Origin: Microbulbifer pacificus
Lineage (GTDB): Bacteria; Pseudomonadota; Gammaproteobacteria; Pseudomonadales; Cellvibrionaceae
Length of the DNA: 64,000 nt
Assembly (NCBI RefSeq): GCF_002959965.1
Contig: NZ_PREV01000027.1
Coordinates: forward strand, 868,001 to 932,000
Direction: 5' to 3'
Every line of letters starts with the position of its first letter. The stretch's first letter is position 1. The notes under the pieces are model-generated. The model had not been told where the DNA came from, made no database searches, and worked only from the letters and a program-made list of their open reading frames with translations. This document shows, in pieces, positions 37,050 through 46,030 of the stretch. The position numbers were made by a program, and so were the translations under genes.

Positions 37050-37828
37050 TCGATCTCCGCGACAAAATCCGGACTTCTACTACCCGTCTGATTGGACGCC
37101 TGTATCGCATCATTGAATCGCAAGAGGAGGTTGCGACCAGGAGCCTGGTGGATAGCCTTCAGAAACAGGCCATCTTGGAGAACCTGCTGGAGCAGAGCAA
37201 GCCAGCGCGACTCCCCGGTAGTGAACATCTCCACTACCTACTGGCGACGCCATTTCGATATCCTCCTCTCCCGTGGGGGTCACGTTTTGGGGGTACTGCA
37301 GAGAATGGAATTTTCTATGGCAGTAAAACTGTGGCGACTGTCCTGGCAGAAGCGGCTTACTACCGGCTGTTGTTTTTGAATGATATGGAGCAGGCTCCGC
37401 GTACCCCTGTGACCAGTTACCACCAGATATTTTCTGCAAAATACTGTGCTGACCCGGGGGTGCGTCTCCAGGATGAGAGCTGGCGGCCCCACTGGGCATC
37501 GCTTACTCATACGTCAGAATATGGATTTTGCCAGAAGCTCGGCGCGCAAATGCGTGAGTGTGGTATCCAGGGGCTGGAGACCCCATCTGCCCGGGCATTG
37601 AGTGCCGGAATATCAACGCTACCGGTCAGCTCTGGTGAAGGCGTTAATGTTGCTTTATTCAATCCTGGTGCACTGTTGCGCCGCCCGCCAACGATTGAGG
37701 CAGAGGTTACCGCGGAATCTGATCAGGGCGGAATTTCTTTTCTGCTGAAGTCTGGCAGAAGTGTAACGTCCACGCGCTTCGAGCGTCGTGCGTTTCTAGC
37801 GTTTGGCGACTTGCCTCAGCCGGCGTAG
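37046..37828 (+). CDS. RES-domain toxin (NAD+-depleting type)
   Basis: A 260-residue toxin of the RES family. Relatives degrade NAD+ by phosphorolysis or hydrolysis, halting growth. The domain motifs are visible as an Arg in PWGSRFGG, a Tyr/Glu set in GIFYGSKTVATVLAEAAYYR, and a Ser-rich substrate segment in STLPVSSGEGVNVALFNP. The protein is longer than minimal RES domains because of an N-terminal ~70-residue helical extension (RDKIRTSTTRLIGRLYRIIE). The start is GTG inside the antitoxin stop. The nearby nadK, also an NAD gene, is probably chance. Confidence 0.88.
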   Translation: MIDLRDKIRTSTTRLIGRLYRIIESQEEVATRSLVDSLQKQAILENLLEQSKPARLPGSEHLHYLLATPFRYPPLPWGSRFGGTAENGIFYGSKTVATVLAEAAYYRLLFLNDMEQAPRTPVTSYHQIFSAKYCADPGVRLQDESWRPHWASLTHTSEYGFCQKLGAQMRECGIQGLETPSARALSAGISTLPVSSGEGVNVALFNPGALLRRPPTIEAEVTAESDQGGISFLLKSGRSVTSTRFERRAFLAFGDLPQPA

Positions 37829-37841
37829 GGCGCAGCACAAT

Positions 37842-38819
37842 ATGGTCCGCTATCTCACCGAGCTCAGCCTCGACAGTTTTATTGAGGCTGCTCGCAATAT
37901 CCCCTACCAGCAGATTCACTCCGACCTGTTCCCTGGTATCGACCTCTGGATTCGCCGCGATGACCTCATTGATCCGCTGATTTCCGGTAACAAAGCGTAC
38001 AAATTGATCTACAACCTGCTGGAAGCGCGTGCCGAGGGTAAGGAAACAATCATCACCTGCGGTGGCGCCTGGTCAAATCACATACATGCGATTGCCGCGG
38101 CGGGGCTGCGCTTTGGGTTTAAAACCATCGGTATCATCCGGGGTGAACGACCGCTGGTATTGAGTGCCACGCTCCGGGATGTAGAGCGGTTTGGGATGGA
38201 GCTGCGGTTTATCCCCCGTTCTGAATACCGAAATCGCCATGAGCCGGGTTTTCTCGAGCGTATCGGGATCAATATGGCGGGCAGCTGGTTTATTCCTGAG
38301 GGTGGGGCAAATCAATATGGTTTAAAGGGGGTTAGGTTGCTCGGAAGTCTGATTGGCGAGACTAGCCCGGTGCTTTTTGACGAGTGCTGGGTTGCATGTG
38401 GCACCGGGCTGACGCTCGGCGCATTGGCTACTAGCCTCCCTTCCAGCATCGAGCTTGTTGGCGTAGCAGTGTTGAAAGCGGGAAAGAGCATTGCCGCAGC
38501 AGCTGCAGGGGGGGACCGGACAGATAACACGCTTCAAGCCCCTATTACTGTGATCGACGGCCACCACGGGGGGTACGCTAAACGTGATGACAGCCTCGAC
38601 GAATTCCAGTCTGCGATCGCGCAGCAGACGGGTTTAGGTCTCGATCATGTGTACACTGCGAAAGTGGGATATTCAGCAATGAGTGCCTGTTTGCAAAAAC
38701 AGCAAAGGAGTAAAACTAGCCATTATCCGCGAGTGTTGCTTCTGCATACCGGGGGGCTTCAGGGGTGTAGAGGAGTGGTAAGAAGAGTAGGAAAAAGCCA
38801 GATTTTGATCAATAGTTGA
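37842..38819 (+). CDS. PLP-dependent enzyme, ACC deaminase/D-cysteine desulfhydrase family
   Basis: A 325-residue fold-type II PLP enzyme. The cofactor Lys lies in ISGNKAYKLIYNL. The family motif ITCGGAWSNHIHAIAAAG follows, then WFIPEGGANQYGLKG and the PLP-phosphate region ACGTGLTLGALATSL. This subfamily covers 1-aminocyclopropane-1-carboxylate deaminases, D-cysteine desulfhydrases and related amino-acid lyases, so the substrate is undecided. I chose the ATG at 37842; a TTG at 37803 inside the toxin end is the alternative. It follows the toxin closely in the same direction but probably has no link to it. Confidence 0.85.
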   Translation: MVRYLTELSLDSFIEAARNIPYQQIHSDLFPGIDLWIRRDDLIDPLISGNKAYKLIYNLLEARAEGKETIITCGGAWSNHIHAIAAAGLRFGFKTIGIIRGERPLVLSATLRDVERFGMELRFIPRSEYRNRHEPGFLERIGINMAGSWFIPEGGANQYGLKGVRLLGSLIGETSPVLFDECWVACGTGLTLGALATSLPSSIELVGVAVLKAGKSIAAAAAGGDRTDNTLQAPITVIDGHHGGYAKRDDSLDEFQSAIAQQTGLGLDHVYTAKVGYSAMSACLQKQQRSKTSHYPRVLLLHTGGLQGCRGVVRRVGKSQILINS

Positions 38820-38998
38820 TCGATTTCAAATCGGACTGGAAGGACAGATATAAACCTGCCGTCCGTTCGACTCATACTCCTTGCTCGGGCATAATTACGT
38901 GTCAAATTATACGGGTTTGATTGATTTTTGATCGATTATCGCCCTAATGGATACGAACAAAACTGCATTGGCCCTAATTCGGGCACCTTGGGGGAGCG

Positions 38999-39868
38999 GT
39001 GTCGGAATTTCAAAATATTGGCCTTATTGGTCGCACCGAAAGTGACAGCGCAGTCCTATCGCTGAAACGCCTGATGGCGTTCCTGCAGCGTGAGGGCTAC
39101 TCCGTCGTGCTCGAAAAAAATACAGCCAATGACGTAGCCAACCACAACACCCGAGTGTCCACTAAAGACAAATTGGGCGAACTCTGCGACCTGGTGATCG
39201 TAGTGGGGGGCGATGGCAGCCTGCTGACCGCCGCACGAGCCCTGGCCAAATTCAGCGTTCCTCTATTGGGGATCAACCGCGGCCGCCTCGGATTCCTTAC
39301 CGACATCACTCCTGACGAAATCGAACAAAAAGTAGGCGAAGTGCTTTCCGGCAAATATATGGCTGAAAGCCGCTTCCTGCTAGATATGTCTGTCACCCGT
39401 GATGGCAAGCGAATCGGCAAAGGCTCATCACTGAATGATGTGGTGGTTCACCCCGGTGAATATATCCGCATGATTGAGTTTGATCTCTTTATTGATGGGC
39501 AGTTTGTTTATACGCAGCGCTCTGATGGATTGATTGTATCAACGCCTACCGGATCAACCGCTTATGCACTATCTGGTGGCGGTCCCATCATGCATCCAAA
39601 GCTGGATGCCATCGTTGTTGTTCCGCTTAACCCTCATACGCTCAGTAGCAGACCGATTGTGGTTGAGGGTAGTAGTGAATTCAAGATCGTCGTGGGTCAA
39701 CAAAACAGCACTCACTCCTATGTAACCTGTGACGGGCACGAGCAAGTAATCACCGAGCCGGGTGATGTAATCCGGATTCATAAAAAACCGCATAGATTGA
39801 CTTTGATACATCCAATTGATCACAATTTCTACGAGACGTGTCGTACGAAACTTGGATGGGCCGAGTAA
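38999..39868 (+). CDS. nadK: NAD kinase
   Basis: NAD kinase makes NADP from NAD with ATP or polyphosphate. The 289-residue protein has the catalytic GGDGS in VIVVGGDGSLLTAARAL, GINRGRLGFLTD, SSLNDVVVHPGE, SDGLIVSTPTGSTAYALSGGGPI and the C-terminal NPHTLSSRPIV. The start is GTG preceded by GGGGAG. It ends only 39 nt before the AT-rich polysaccharide genes. Those genes could be read from its promoter or from one inside it, because the short gap has no clear promoter. Confidence 0.96.
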   Translation: MSEFQNIGLIGRTESDSAVLSLKRLMAFLQREGYSVVLEKNTANDVANHNTRVSTKDKLGELCDLVIVVGGDGSLLTAARALAKFSVPLLGINRGRLGFLTDITPDEIEQKVGEVLSGKYMAESRFLLDMSVTRDGKRIGKGSSLNDVVVHPGEYIRMIEFDLFIDGQFVYTQRSDGLIVSTPTGSTAYALSGGGPIMHPKLDAIVVVPLNPHTLSSRPIVVEGSSEFKIVVGQQNSTHSYVTCDGHEQVITEPGDVIRIHKKPHRLTLIHPIDHNFYETCRTKLGWAE

Positions 39869-39907
39869 ATTTTACTTAGTTAGCTATCAAAAACTTTAAG
39901 GGTAGAA

Positions 39908-40303
39908 ATGAGAGTTATTACATTCGGAACATTTGATGTGTTCCATATCGGGCACGTAAATATACTTGAACGAGCGAAAGAGTTAGGGCAACACTTGATC
40001 GTTGGAGTTTCGTCTGATGACCTAAATATCAGAAAGAAAGGGCGCCCACCTGTCTATACCCAGTATGAACGGATGAAAATCGTAAGTTCATTACATTGTG
40101 TAGATGAAGTTTTTTTAGAGGAGTCTCTAGAACTTAAAGGCAGCTACATACTTGATCACAAAGCAGATTTGATGGTGATGGGGGATGACTGGGAAGGAAA
40201 ATTTGATCAGTTTTCCGATCTATGTGAAGTTCGATACTTCCCGAGAACAGAGGGAATTTCCACTTCGATGATAATAGAGCGTGTCGCATTAGATTTTAGT
40301 TAA
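39908..40303 (+). CDS. tagD: glycerol-3-phosphate cytidylyltransferase-like protein (TagD type)
   Basis: A 131-residue nucleotidyltransferase of the TagD family, which makes CDP-glycerol from CTP and glycerol-3-phosphate. The nucleotide motif reads GTFDVFHIGHVNIL. GVSSDDLNIRKKGRPP and the C-terminal RTEGISTSMII (the RTxGISTT signature) are both present. Length matches B. subtilis TagD (129). GGGTAG precedes the ATG. The next gene has a CDP-glycerol-using transferase domain, so the two probably form one pathway. It opens the AT-rich block. Substrate is inferred from family and neighbour. Confidence 0.9.
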   Translation: MRVITFGTFDVFHIGHVNILERAKELGQHLIVGVSSDDLNIRKKGRPPVYTQYERMKIVSSLHCVDEVFLEESLELKGSYILDHKADLMVMGDDWEGKFDQFSDLCEVRYFPRTEGISTSMIIERVALDFS

Positions 40304-40339
40304 AAGATTTTTAAGAGCGGGTTTTAAGTAGTTGGTGCC

Positions 40340-42802
40340 ATGAAAATTTGCATGTTTAGTCTGAGCCTGAAGAGGCAAATGACGGGTATTGATAAGGTTG
40401 CAGTTGAGCTTAGTAATGAATTGATCGCTAGAGGTCATGAGATTGTATACATTACTATTCCCGGTAGCTTTAAAAGCAACTATCTCGAGCTAGATAGAAA
40501 AGTTCGAATTCACTATATTCATCAAAACTACCGAAACGACAACGTTGAGCGGCTGCGGTCCATCGTGAGGGCGGAGCAACCTGACGTTGTTGTGCCGATG
40601 TTTAGTAACTCCATCGTTAGTATTTTTTTGGCTGCCTTACGTGGATTGGACGTTCCATTAATTCTTTCTGAGCATAGTGACCCCAACCATTACGTTGGGC
40701 GATGGTGGCTTTGGGGGCGAGGCAAAGAGGAAAAGCAGAGAGCTCGAATGCTCTGTTTTCACGGCGCGGATAGAATCCATTTACTGAATAAAGAGTTTTC
40801 GGATGATTTACCGGATTTTTTGAGGGAAAAAGTTTCCGTTATTCCTAATCCTGTGCCCATTCAAGTACCGAGTGTTTCCGATTTTTCAAGTCGGGAGAAG
40901 TTAGTTGTATCTATTGGGCGCCTAGATGAGTCCGGGAAAAGGCTCAGTCTGCTTATAAATGCGTTTTCTATTCTTAAAGAAAAACTTAATGGCTGGCGGC
41001 TTCATATTTATGGGGATGGTCCCTCAAGACAGTACTATGAAGATATTATATCTAGGGAAGGGCTGCACGGGATTGTAGAGCTAAAAGGGTTTACTGAGAG
41101 CCCTGAACTGGCAATCGGGCGAGCGAAGATATTCTGTATCCCTTCTATTTTTGAAGGTTGCCCTCTCACTCTTGTTGAAGCAAAGGCGTTGGGTGTTCCC
41201 GCTATTGGGTTTGACGACTGTACTGGCGTAAGAGGGATGATCTCACATGGTGAAGATGGGCTTTTGGTTAAAAGAAGAACAGCTAAAGATCTGTCCAATG
41301 CTTTAGAGACACTGATTAGAGATGAGAGTTATCTAAGTCACTTGTCTGAACTCGCATTGCAGGATGCAAAGAAATATTCAAGAGAATGCGTCTTTGATCA
41401 GTGGGAAAGCCTCATATCTGAAACTGTTTCTCAAGCCAAGATGGCGGGACCTAAGCTACAGAGGTGCCCCAGTTTCAACTTAGAGCAGCAATTAGACTTT
41501 GAATTGGATGAGCTCACGTCAAGTTTTTCTTTCTGGAAGAGATTTCCTAGTAAGAGTTACTGGGGGGATTGGCAACGTGCGCAAAAATATATTGATAGAG
41601 TGGAGCGATCCTACTCATGGCGCTTAACAAAAATATTACGCTGGGCAAATTATTTAGTTAAAACACTCTCCGATGTATCTGCGTTGATAGCTAAATTGAA
41701 GGCGCGAAAAGTTAATTTCAGGAACTTTATACTGAGAAAAGTCGGAGAGTTCTTTTCGTCTGGTCAGGTTGTCTTTATCGATGTGCCTGGTTTCCAAGAT
41801 ATGAAAAGTACTTTTGGTGGGTACTTTGACGCTGAATGTTTTTTTGAAGATGTACCCTACCCATTTCTTAGAGATTTAAAAATAGCGCGTGCACGTGTGG
41901 TGGTGTCTGGCTGTGGAGCTGCAAAAAGAGATGTAAACAAAAAAGGGCGTCGCATCGAGTTATGGCATGCCTCTGGTGCAATAAAATCTGTCGCGAATAC
42001 ATCCTATAACAGTGTGTCCGGTGATTTTGTAATTGTTTCGCCCTCTGATGATATGCGGGAAAAATACGCGAGGTATTTTAATGTCAATGTGAATAAGGTC
42101 CGAGCATTGGGGGTTCCGAAAACAGATAAATTGCTATGTGCTGTAGATAGTAAAAAATTAATTGATGATTTTTTTAAAGAAAATGCGCTATTGCATGGTA
42201 AGAAAATTTATCTATTTGCGCCTACTTTTCGAGGTCAATGGCCAAATAATGTTTGGTATAGCTCGAAGCTTGATTTTTCTAAAATTGCGTCAATGCTAGA
42301 AGATGACGAAGTTGTGCTAGTTAAGCTCCACCCTGCAATAGATCGGTATGCAGGATGGCATGACGTTGAATTTGTTGAGAATAAAGTGATCAACGCTCAC
42401 TCTTTTTCGATTGACCAACTTTTGGCAGTTTCCGAGGCTGTCGTATCAGATTACTCGTCAATTGTATTTGATGCGGTTCTATCAAATAAGAAGATGGTTC
42501 TATACGCAGAAGACATAGATCTCTATAACATTGACCGGGGTATTACATATGACTACCGAGCTCTTGCCCCATGTCCCCTAATGGAGGAACCTGACGAGTT
42601 AAAGTTGCTGGAGTATTTAAGGGCTGAGTCTTTCGATCAGCATTCGTATGATCTGTATAAAAGTATATTCTTGAATAAGTGTGATGGCATGGCGACGTCA
42701 AGAATATTAGAGTTGATAGGTGAGCTTTCTGGTAAAAAGTATGATAAATCCAAAGGTATCAATAGTAGTTCCGGTGTACAATACGGAGAGTCTCTTGGAT
42801 GA
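40340..42802 (+). CDS. GT4 glycosyltransferase fused to CDP-glycerol glycerophosphotransferase
   Basis: An 820-residue two-domain protein. Residues 1-370 are a GT-B family 4 glycosyltransferase: MTGIDKVAVELSNEL near the N-terminus, VSIGRLDESGKRLSLLINAF, and the donor-site EX7E motif in FEGCPLTLVEAKALG. Residues ~480-800 are a TagB/TagF-like transferase: RIELWHASGAIKSVA, FAPTFRGQWP, VVLVKLHPAIDR and VSDYSSIVFDAVLSNKKMVLY. Residues 370-480 form a helical, aromatic linker. It should add a sugar and then glycerol phosphate units, building a teichoic-acid-like backbone or side branch. The upstream TagD-like protein would supply CDP-glycerol. Confidence 0.88.
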   Translation: MKICMFSLSLKRQMTGIDKVAVELSNELIARGHEIVYITIPGSFKSNYLELDRKVRIHYIHQNYRNDNVERLRSIVRAEQPDVVVPMFSNSIVSIFLAALRGLDVPLILSEHSDPNHYVGRWWLWGRGKEEKQRARMLCFHGADRIHLLNKEFSDDLPDFLREKVSVIPNPVPIQVPSVSDFSSREKLVVSIGRLDESGKRLSLLINAFSILKEKLNGWRLHIYGDGPSRQYYEDIISREGLHGIVELKGFTESPELAIGRAKIFCIPSIFEGCPLTLVEAKALGVPAIGFDDCTGVRGMISHGEDGLLVKRRTAKDLSNALETLIRDESYLSHLSELALQDAKKYSRECVFDQWESLISETVSQAKMAGPKLQRCPSFNLEQQLDFELDELTSSFSFWKRFPSKSYWGDWQRAQKYIDRVERSYSWRLTKILRWANYLVKTLSDVSALIAKLKARKVNFRNFILRKVGEFFSSGQVVFIDVPGFQDMKSTFGGYFDAECFFEDVPYPFLRDLKIARARVVVSGCGAAKRDVNKKGRRIELWHASGAIKSVANTSYNSVSGDFVIVSPSDDMREKYARYFNVNVNKVRALGVPKTDKLLCAVDSKKLIDDFFKENALLHGKKIYLFAPTFRGQWPNNVWYSSKLDFSKIASMLEDDEVVLVKLHPAIDRYAGWHDVEFVENKVINAHSFSIDQLLAVSEAVVSDYSSIVFDAVLSNKKMVLYAEDIDLYNIDRGITYDYRALAPCPLMEEPDELKLLEYLRAESFDQHSYDLYKSIFLNKCDGMATSRILELIGELSGKKYDKSKGINSSSGVQYGESLG

Positions 42803-43763
42803 TTGCCTCAATGGAATCGTTAATCAAACATATAAAAATATTGAAGTTATTGTCGTTGATGATTGCAGCCCTGATAAAGCTGTTGATGTGATTAAAAAAT
42901 GGCAATTGAAAGATCCTAGGATAGTTCTTGTCCATCATGAGAAAAATAAAGGATTGCCAGCTGCTAGAAACACCGGAGTTGCAAAAGTTACAGGCGACTA
43001 CGTTAGACATGTAGACAGTGATGATGTCATTCCTTACGACTCAACAGAGAAGTTAGTGCGAATAGCAGTTGATACTGGGAGTGATATTGTTTGTGGAAAT
43101 GCGGCAAGACTGACATCCGAAGGGATCAAGCGAGAGAGTTGGTTAGCTCGGCATATGGAGCATAAAAGCCACATTGTTTTTGGTGACGAGCCAAAGTTAT
43201 GGCCACACTTGGGTAATGTTTACACCTATCTTTTCAAACGAACTTTTCTGGTGGAACATAAACTTAATTTCCATGAGCCCGTGATGTATGGCGAGGATCA
43301 AGTGTTTGTCAGCAAGGCTATGCCTCTTGCGTCTTCAATTTCTTTTTGTCCTAGTTATACGTACTATTACCGAGATAACGGTGATTCAATGACGTACGGT
43401 TTGTCACTGAAAAAAATATCAGATGAACTGACGTGGCCACTTTTGGTACGAGAGAATCTTAGCGAGCATCCCAGAGCGTTTTTTTACACACTTTTGAGGA
43501 GTTCAAAGCATCGCTTCAAAGTTTTAACGGATGCTGTATCTGTATACAGTAGAGAGCAATGTCTCGCATTCATCTGCGATGCTAAAAAGTGTTATGAGGG
43601 AATAACTACGGCTGATCTGTATTCTGAAGATGCAGAAAAGATGTATATTTATTTTCGGTCGAACACGGTGCATTTGTTAAACTTATTTATCAATGAGAGC
43701 CCTGAAAAAATTTATGAGATTCTTTCTTCACGTATAAAAAGTAAGTATCTGATTGAATCATAG
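42741..43763 (+). CDS. family 2 glycosyltransferase
   Basis: A 340-residue GT-A fold glycosyltransferase. The nucleotide-binding start reads VSIVVPVYNTESLLDDCLNGIVNQTY, followed by EVIVVDDCSPD, GLPAARNTGVAKVTGDYVRHVDSDD (the DxD-type site) and a C-terminal acceptor domain. It starts at the ATG at 42741, 62 nt inside the previous gene; a GTG at 42720 is also in frame. It is part of the AT-rich operon. Donor and acceptor are unknown; cytoplasmic face inferred. Confidence 0.87.
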   Translation: MINPKVSIVVPVYNTESLLDDCLNGIVNQTYKNIEVIVVDDCSPDKAVDVIKKWQLKDPRIVLVHHEKNKGLPAARNTGVAKVTGDYVRHVDSDDVIPYDSTEKLVRIAVDTGSDIVCGNAARLTSEGIKRESWLARHMEHKSHIVFGDEPKLWPHLGNVYTYLFKRTFLVEHKLNFHEPVMYGEDQVFVSKAMPLASSISFCPSYTYYYRDNGDSMTYGLSLKKISDELTWPLLVRENLSEHPRAFFYTLLRSSKHRFKVLTDAVSVYSREQCLAFICDAKKCYEGITTADLYSEDAEKMYIYFRSNTVHLLNLFINESPEKIYEILSSRIKSKYLIES

Positions 43764-43831
43764 AACAACAATATTAGGCGAGGGGAGGAATCCCTTCGCT
43801 ATCTTAACTACGACTAGATTTAATTTGGAAT

Positions 43832-44836
43832 ATGTTAAATCAACTTAAGGTCACAGCGATTATCCCTTTCAAAACGGACTCTAGCAGGCCAGATTTGAAA
43901 GAACGAGTAAAGGCTTTAGCGGGTGAGTGTGTTTTTCAAGGGTTTTCCGTAATTGTTGTTCAGCATACTGAAAATGGTGAGAAGCCTATTGAACTTAATG
44001 ATTCAATTAAGAAATCAGTTAATTTATTAACATACAGTGATAATTCGATATTTAACCTTTCAAAAGCTAGGAACATCGGTTTAAAAAGCTGCGATTCGGA
44101 ATGGTGTATTTTCTTAGACGCAGATTTAGTTTTGCCAAAACAGTTTTCAGTAGGACTGGAGAGGTTGTTCAGTAGCAATATTGTTGCCAGTGAGACATTC
44201 TTTCTTACTTTACCTGTAGTTTATGTTTCAGAGAATGTTCCAGTAAGTAAATTGCAGTTAGCAGAAAATTTTGGTGAATTTGTTTGTGGCGATATACCTA
44301 TTGACCACTGGGTTCTTGGGTCGAGTGTGATAGTTGCCAGGAGCAAATATTTGAAAAAATTGGGGGGGTACTGCGAGCTTTATCGCGGATGGGGGTATGA
44401 AGATCACGATATGGCGATGCACTTGGTAAGTCGGGACTCTACATTTATTACGCCACGAAAATCGCATCTTTTTGATCCGCGACCGATGCAGTCTTTATCT
44501 CGGTATGTGGGATGGCGAGCGAAGTACGCGCTTTATGGTCGATTGGCCACTATGTACAATCTTTTTTTACTTCACGCCTATCATAGTAAGAATACCTATT
44601 TTTCTGGTTCATCCTTTGTAAGTAATAATTTACAGACGTTTGTTAAGAGAAGTAAAGCTTTGGTGTTTCCTTCTTTTGAGGAGGTTAAGTTTCACCCGGG
44701 GCACCCAATTTATTCCCAGTACCACCTGTTTTTCGAGCAAGCTAAAAAGGGGAGGTTAATCGCTACGATAAGAGATTTCTTACTGAGAAAGAATCGAGTT
44801 GTTCGTGCTTACAGGAAGATCATGCGTATTGAGTAA
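43832..44836 (+). CDS. galactosyltransferase-like (GT7-C/GT2) glycosyltransferase
   Basis: A 334-residue GT-A glycosyltransferase. The N-terminal half (VTAIIPFKTDSSRPDLKERV, FNLSKARNIGLKS, WCIFLDADLVLPKQF) carries the DxD motif LDADL. The C-terminal half has the galactosyltransferase-like stretch GGYCELYRGWGYEDHDMAMHL, typical of GT7-C proteins. The tail is basic and helical. It lies 69 nt after the previous gene in the same direction. The following 216 nt (to 45052) are AT-rich and show no gene, so a new transcription unit may start there. Confidence 0.82.
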   Translation: MLNQLKVTAIIPFKTDSSRPDLKERVKALAGECVFQGFSVIVVQHTENGEKPIELNDSIKKSVNLLTYSDNSIFNLSKARNIGLKSCDSEWCIFLDADLVLPKQFSVGLERLFSSNIVASETFFLTLPVVYVSENVPVSKLQLAENFGEFVCGDIPIDHWVLGSSVIVARSKYLKKLGGYCELYRGWGYEDHDMAMHLVSRDSTFITPRKSHLFDPRPMQSLSRYVGWRAKYALYGRLATMYNLFLLHAYHSKNTYFSGSSFVSNNLQTFVKRSKALVFPSFEEVKFHPGHPIYSQYHLFFEQAKKGRLIATIRDFLLRKNRVVRAYRKIMRIE

Positions 44837-45052
44837 CTCCTTCTCAATTAGGTTTAATTTATACTCTATGCCAGCAATTGTGTTAGTAGAATTTAAGTTA
44901 ACTTAGTGTTTTCATTACTTCGGTGCGACCTCCAGCTGTATTTATTTTAACCATCCAAGTAAAATGCTTACACAAATTTGTAATTTCTTTGTAGCTAAAA
45001 GTTCATAGGTAAGACGTATAAATAATGACATCTATTGAAAAATTTGAATGTC

Positions 45053-46030
45053 ATGAAAATCAACCACGTAATGGGCAACACGACTCATAGCTCAATATTC
45101 GATGCTTTCATCGGGTATTTCAAAAAATATGCACCGCCTTCCGTAGAGCATCTCGTCTCTCCTGACCCTATCGAAGGCTGTGATGTCTATCACCACCATC
45201 GTCCCCATATTTCCAAGTCTATTCCCAAGAATTCTGTCTGTACGGTGCACCACGACTTGAAGGATCAGGATGGGTGGCTCAGCCTGGATAAGTTCATCGA
45301 AGCGTACCGTGACTCGGCGGCAGTCGTCTGTTTGAACTCAGAGCAGGAGCGGCTATTAAATAATCAATATCAAATAGACAGTACGATTGTAATTCCTCAC
45401 GGAATTAATACCGCAGTATTTGATCCTAAGAAAAATTCTGCCTCAGCGCGTGAAAAGGTCACTTTAGGGTTCTTTTCTCGCCGTTATGGTCGAGGAGTAA
45501 AGGGTGAGTTTCGGTTGTATGAAATTGCCAAGCGTCTGTCTGCTGAAAATTTTCGTTTTCTTCTTGTTGGTAAAGATCGCTTGATCGACGCGAAAAAGCT
45601 CGAGTCAATGGGTTTTGAGGTCGAATGTTACGAATTTTTGCCGTATCGCCTTATGCCAGACGCCTACGCTAAAATTGATGCCCTGTTGATTTTGTCGAAT
45701 TTTGAGGGTGGTCCTGCCTGTATCCCGGAAGCTGTTTACACCCATACGCCAATTTTTTCGACTCGTGTTGGTATGGCTATTGATTATGTCAGGCCAGCCC
45801 TTGGTGAAAATGGCCTGTTCCTTGACGATGATTTTGATATTGCTGCCGAGGAGATAATGGAGTTTTTTTCGCTAAAAAGATCGCTTTCCTTTTCCCCCGT
45901 TTTATCGTGGCAGGAAGTTGTAAGCAAATATCACTCGGTATATCAGGCGGTTGTTGAAAAAAATGAAAACAGATATTTTAATTTCGGACCCGGTTCATAT
46001 TCACAGAAGGAATTTTTCCAGCCTGTTTGA
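45053..46030 (+). CDS. GT-B glycosyltransferase (GT1/GT4-like)
   Basis: A 325-residue glycosyltransferase. The C-terminal half has LGFFSRRYGRGVKGEFRLYEIAKRL, FRFLLVGKDRLIDAKKLESMG and the donor-site LSNFEGGPACIPEAVYTHTPIFSTRVGM, equivalent to the EX7E region. An N-terminal DVYHHHRPHIS and VCTVHHDLKDQDGW form the acceptor domain. The ATG at 45053 is preferred over a TTG at 45035. The gene overlaps the next by 68 nt. Sugar donor unknown. Confidence 0.8.
   Translation: MKINHVMGNTTHSSIFDAFIGYFKKYAPPSVEHLVSPDPIEGCDVYHHHRPHISKSIPKNSVCTVHHDLKDQDGWLSLDKFIEAYRDSAAVVCLNSEQERLLNNQYQIDSTIVIPHGINTAVFDPKKNSASAREKVTLGFFSRRYGRGVKGEFRLYEIAKRLSAENFRFLLVGKDRLIDAKKLESMGFEVECYEFLPYRLMPDAYAKIDALLILSNFEGGPACIPEAVYTHTPIFSTRVGMAIDYVRPALGENGLFLDDDFDIAAEEIMEFFSLKRSLSFSPVLSWQEVVSKYHSVYQAVVEKNENRYFNFGPGSYSQKEFFQPV

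Noticed and set aside
36428..38819. Integrative element at tRNA-Asp
   Set aside because: No integrase gene and no second copy of the tRNA 3' end as an attachment site were found in the window.
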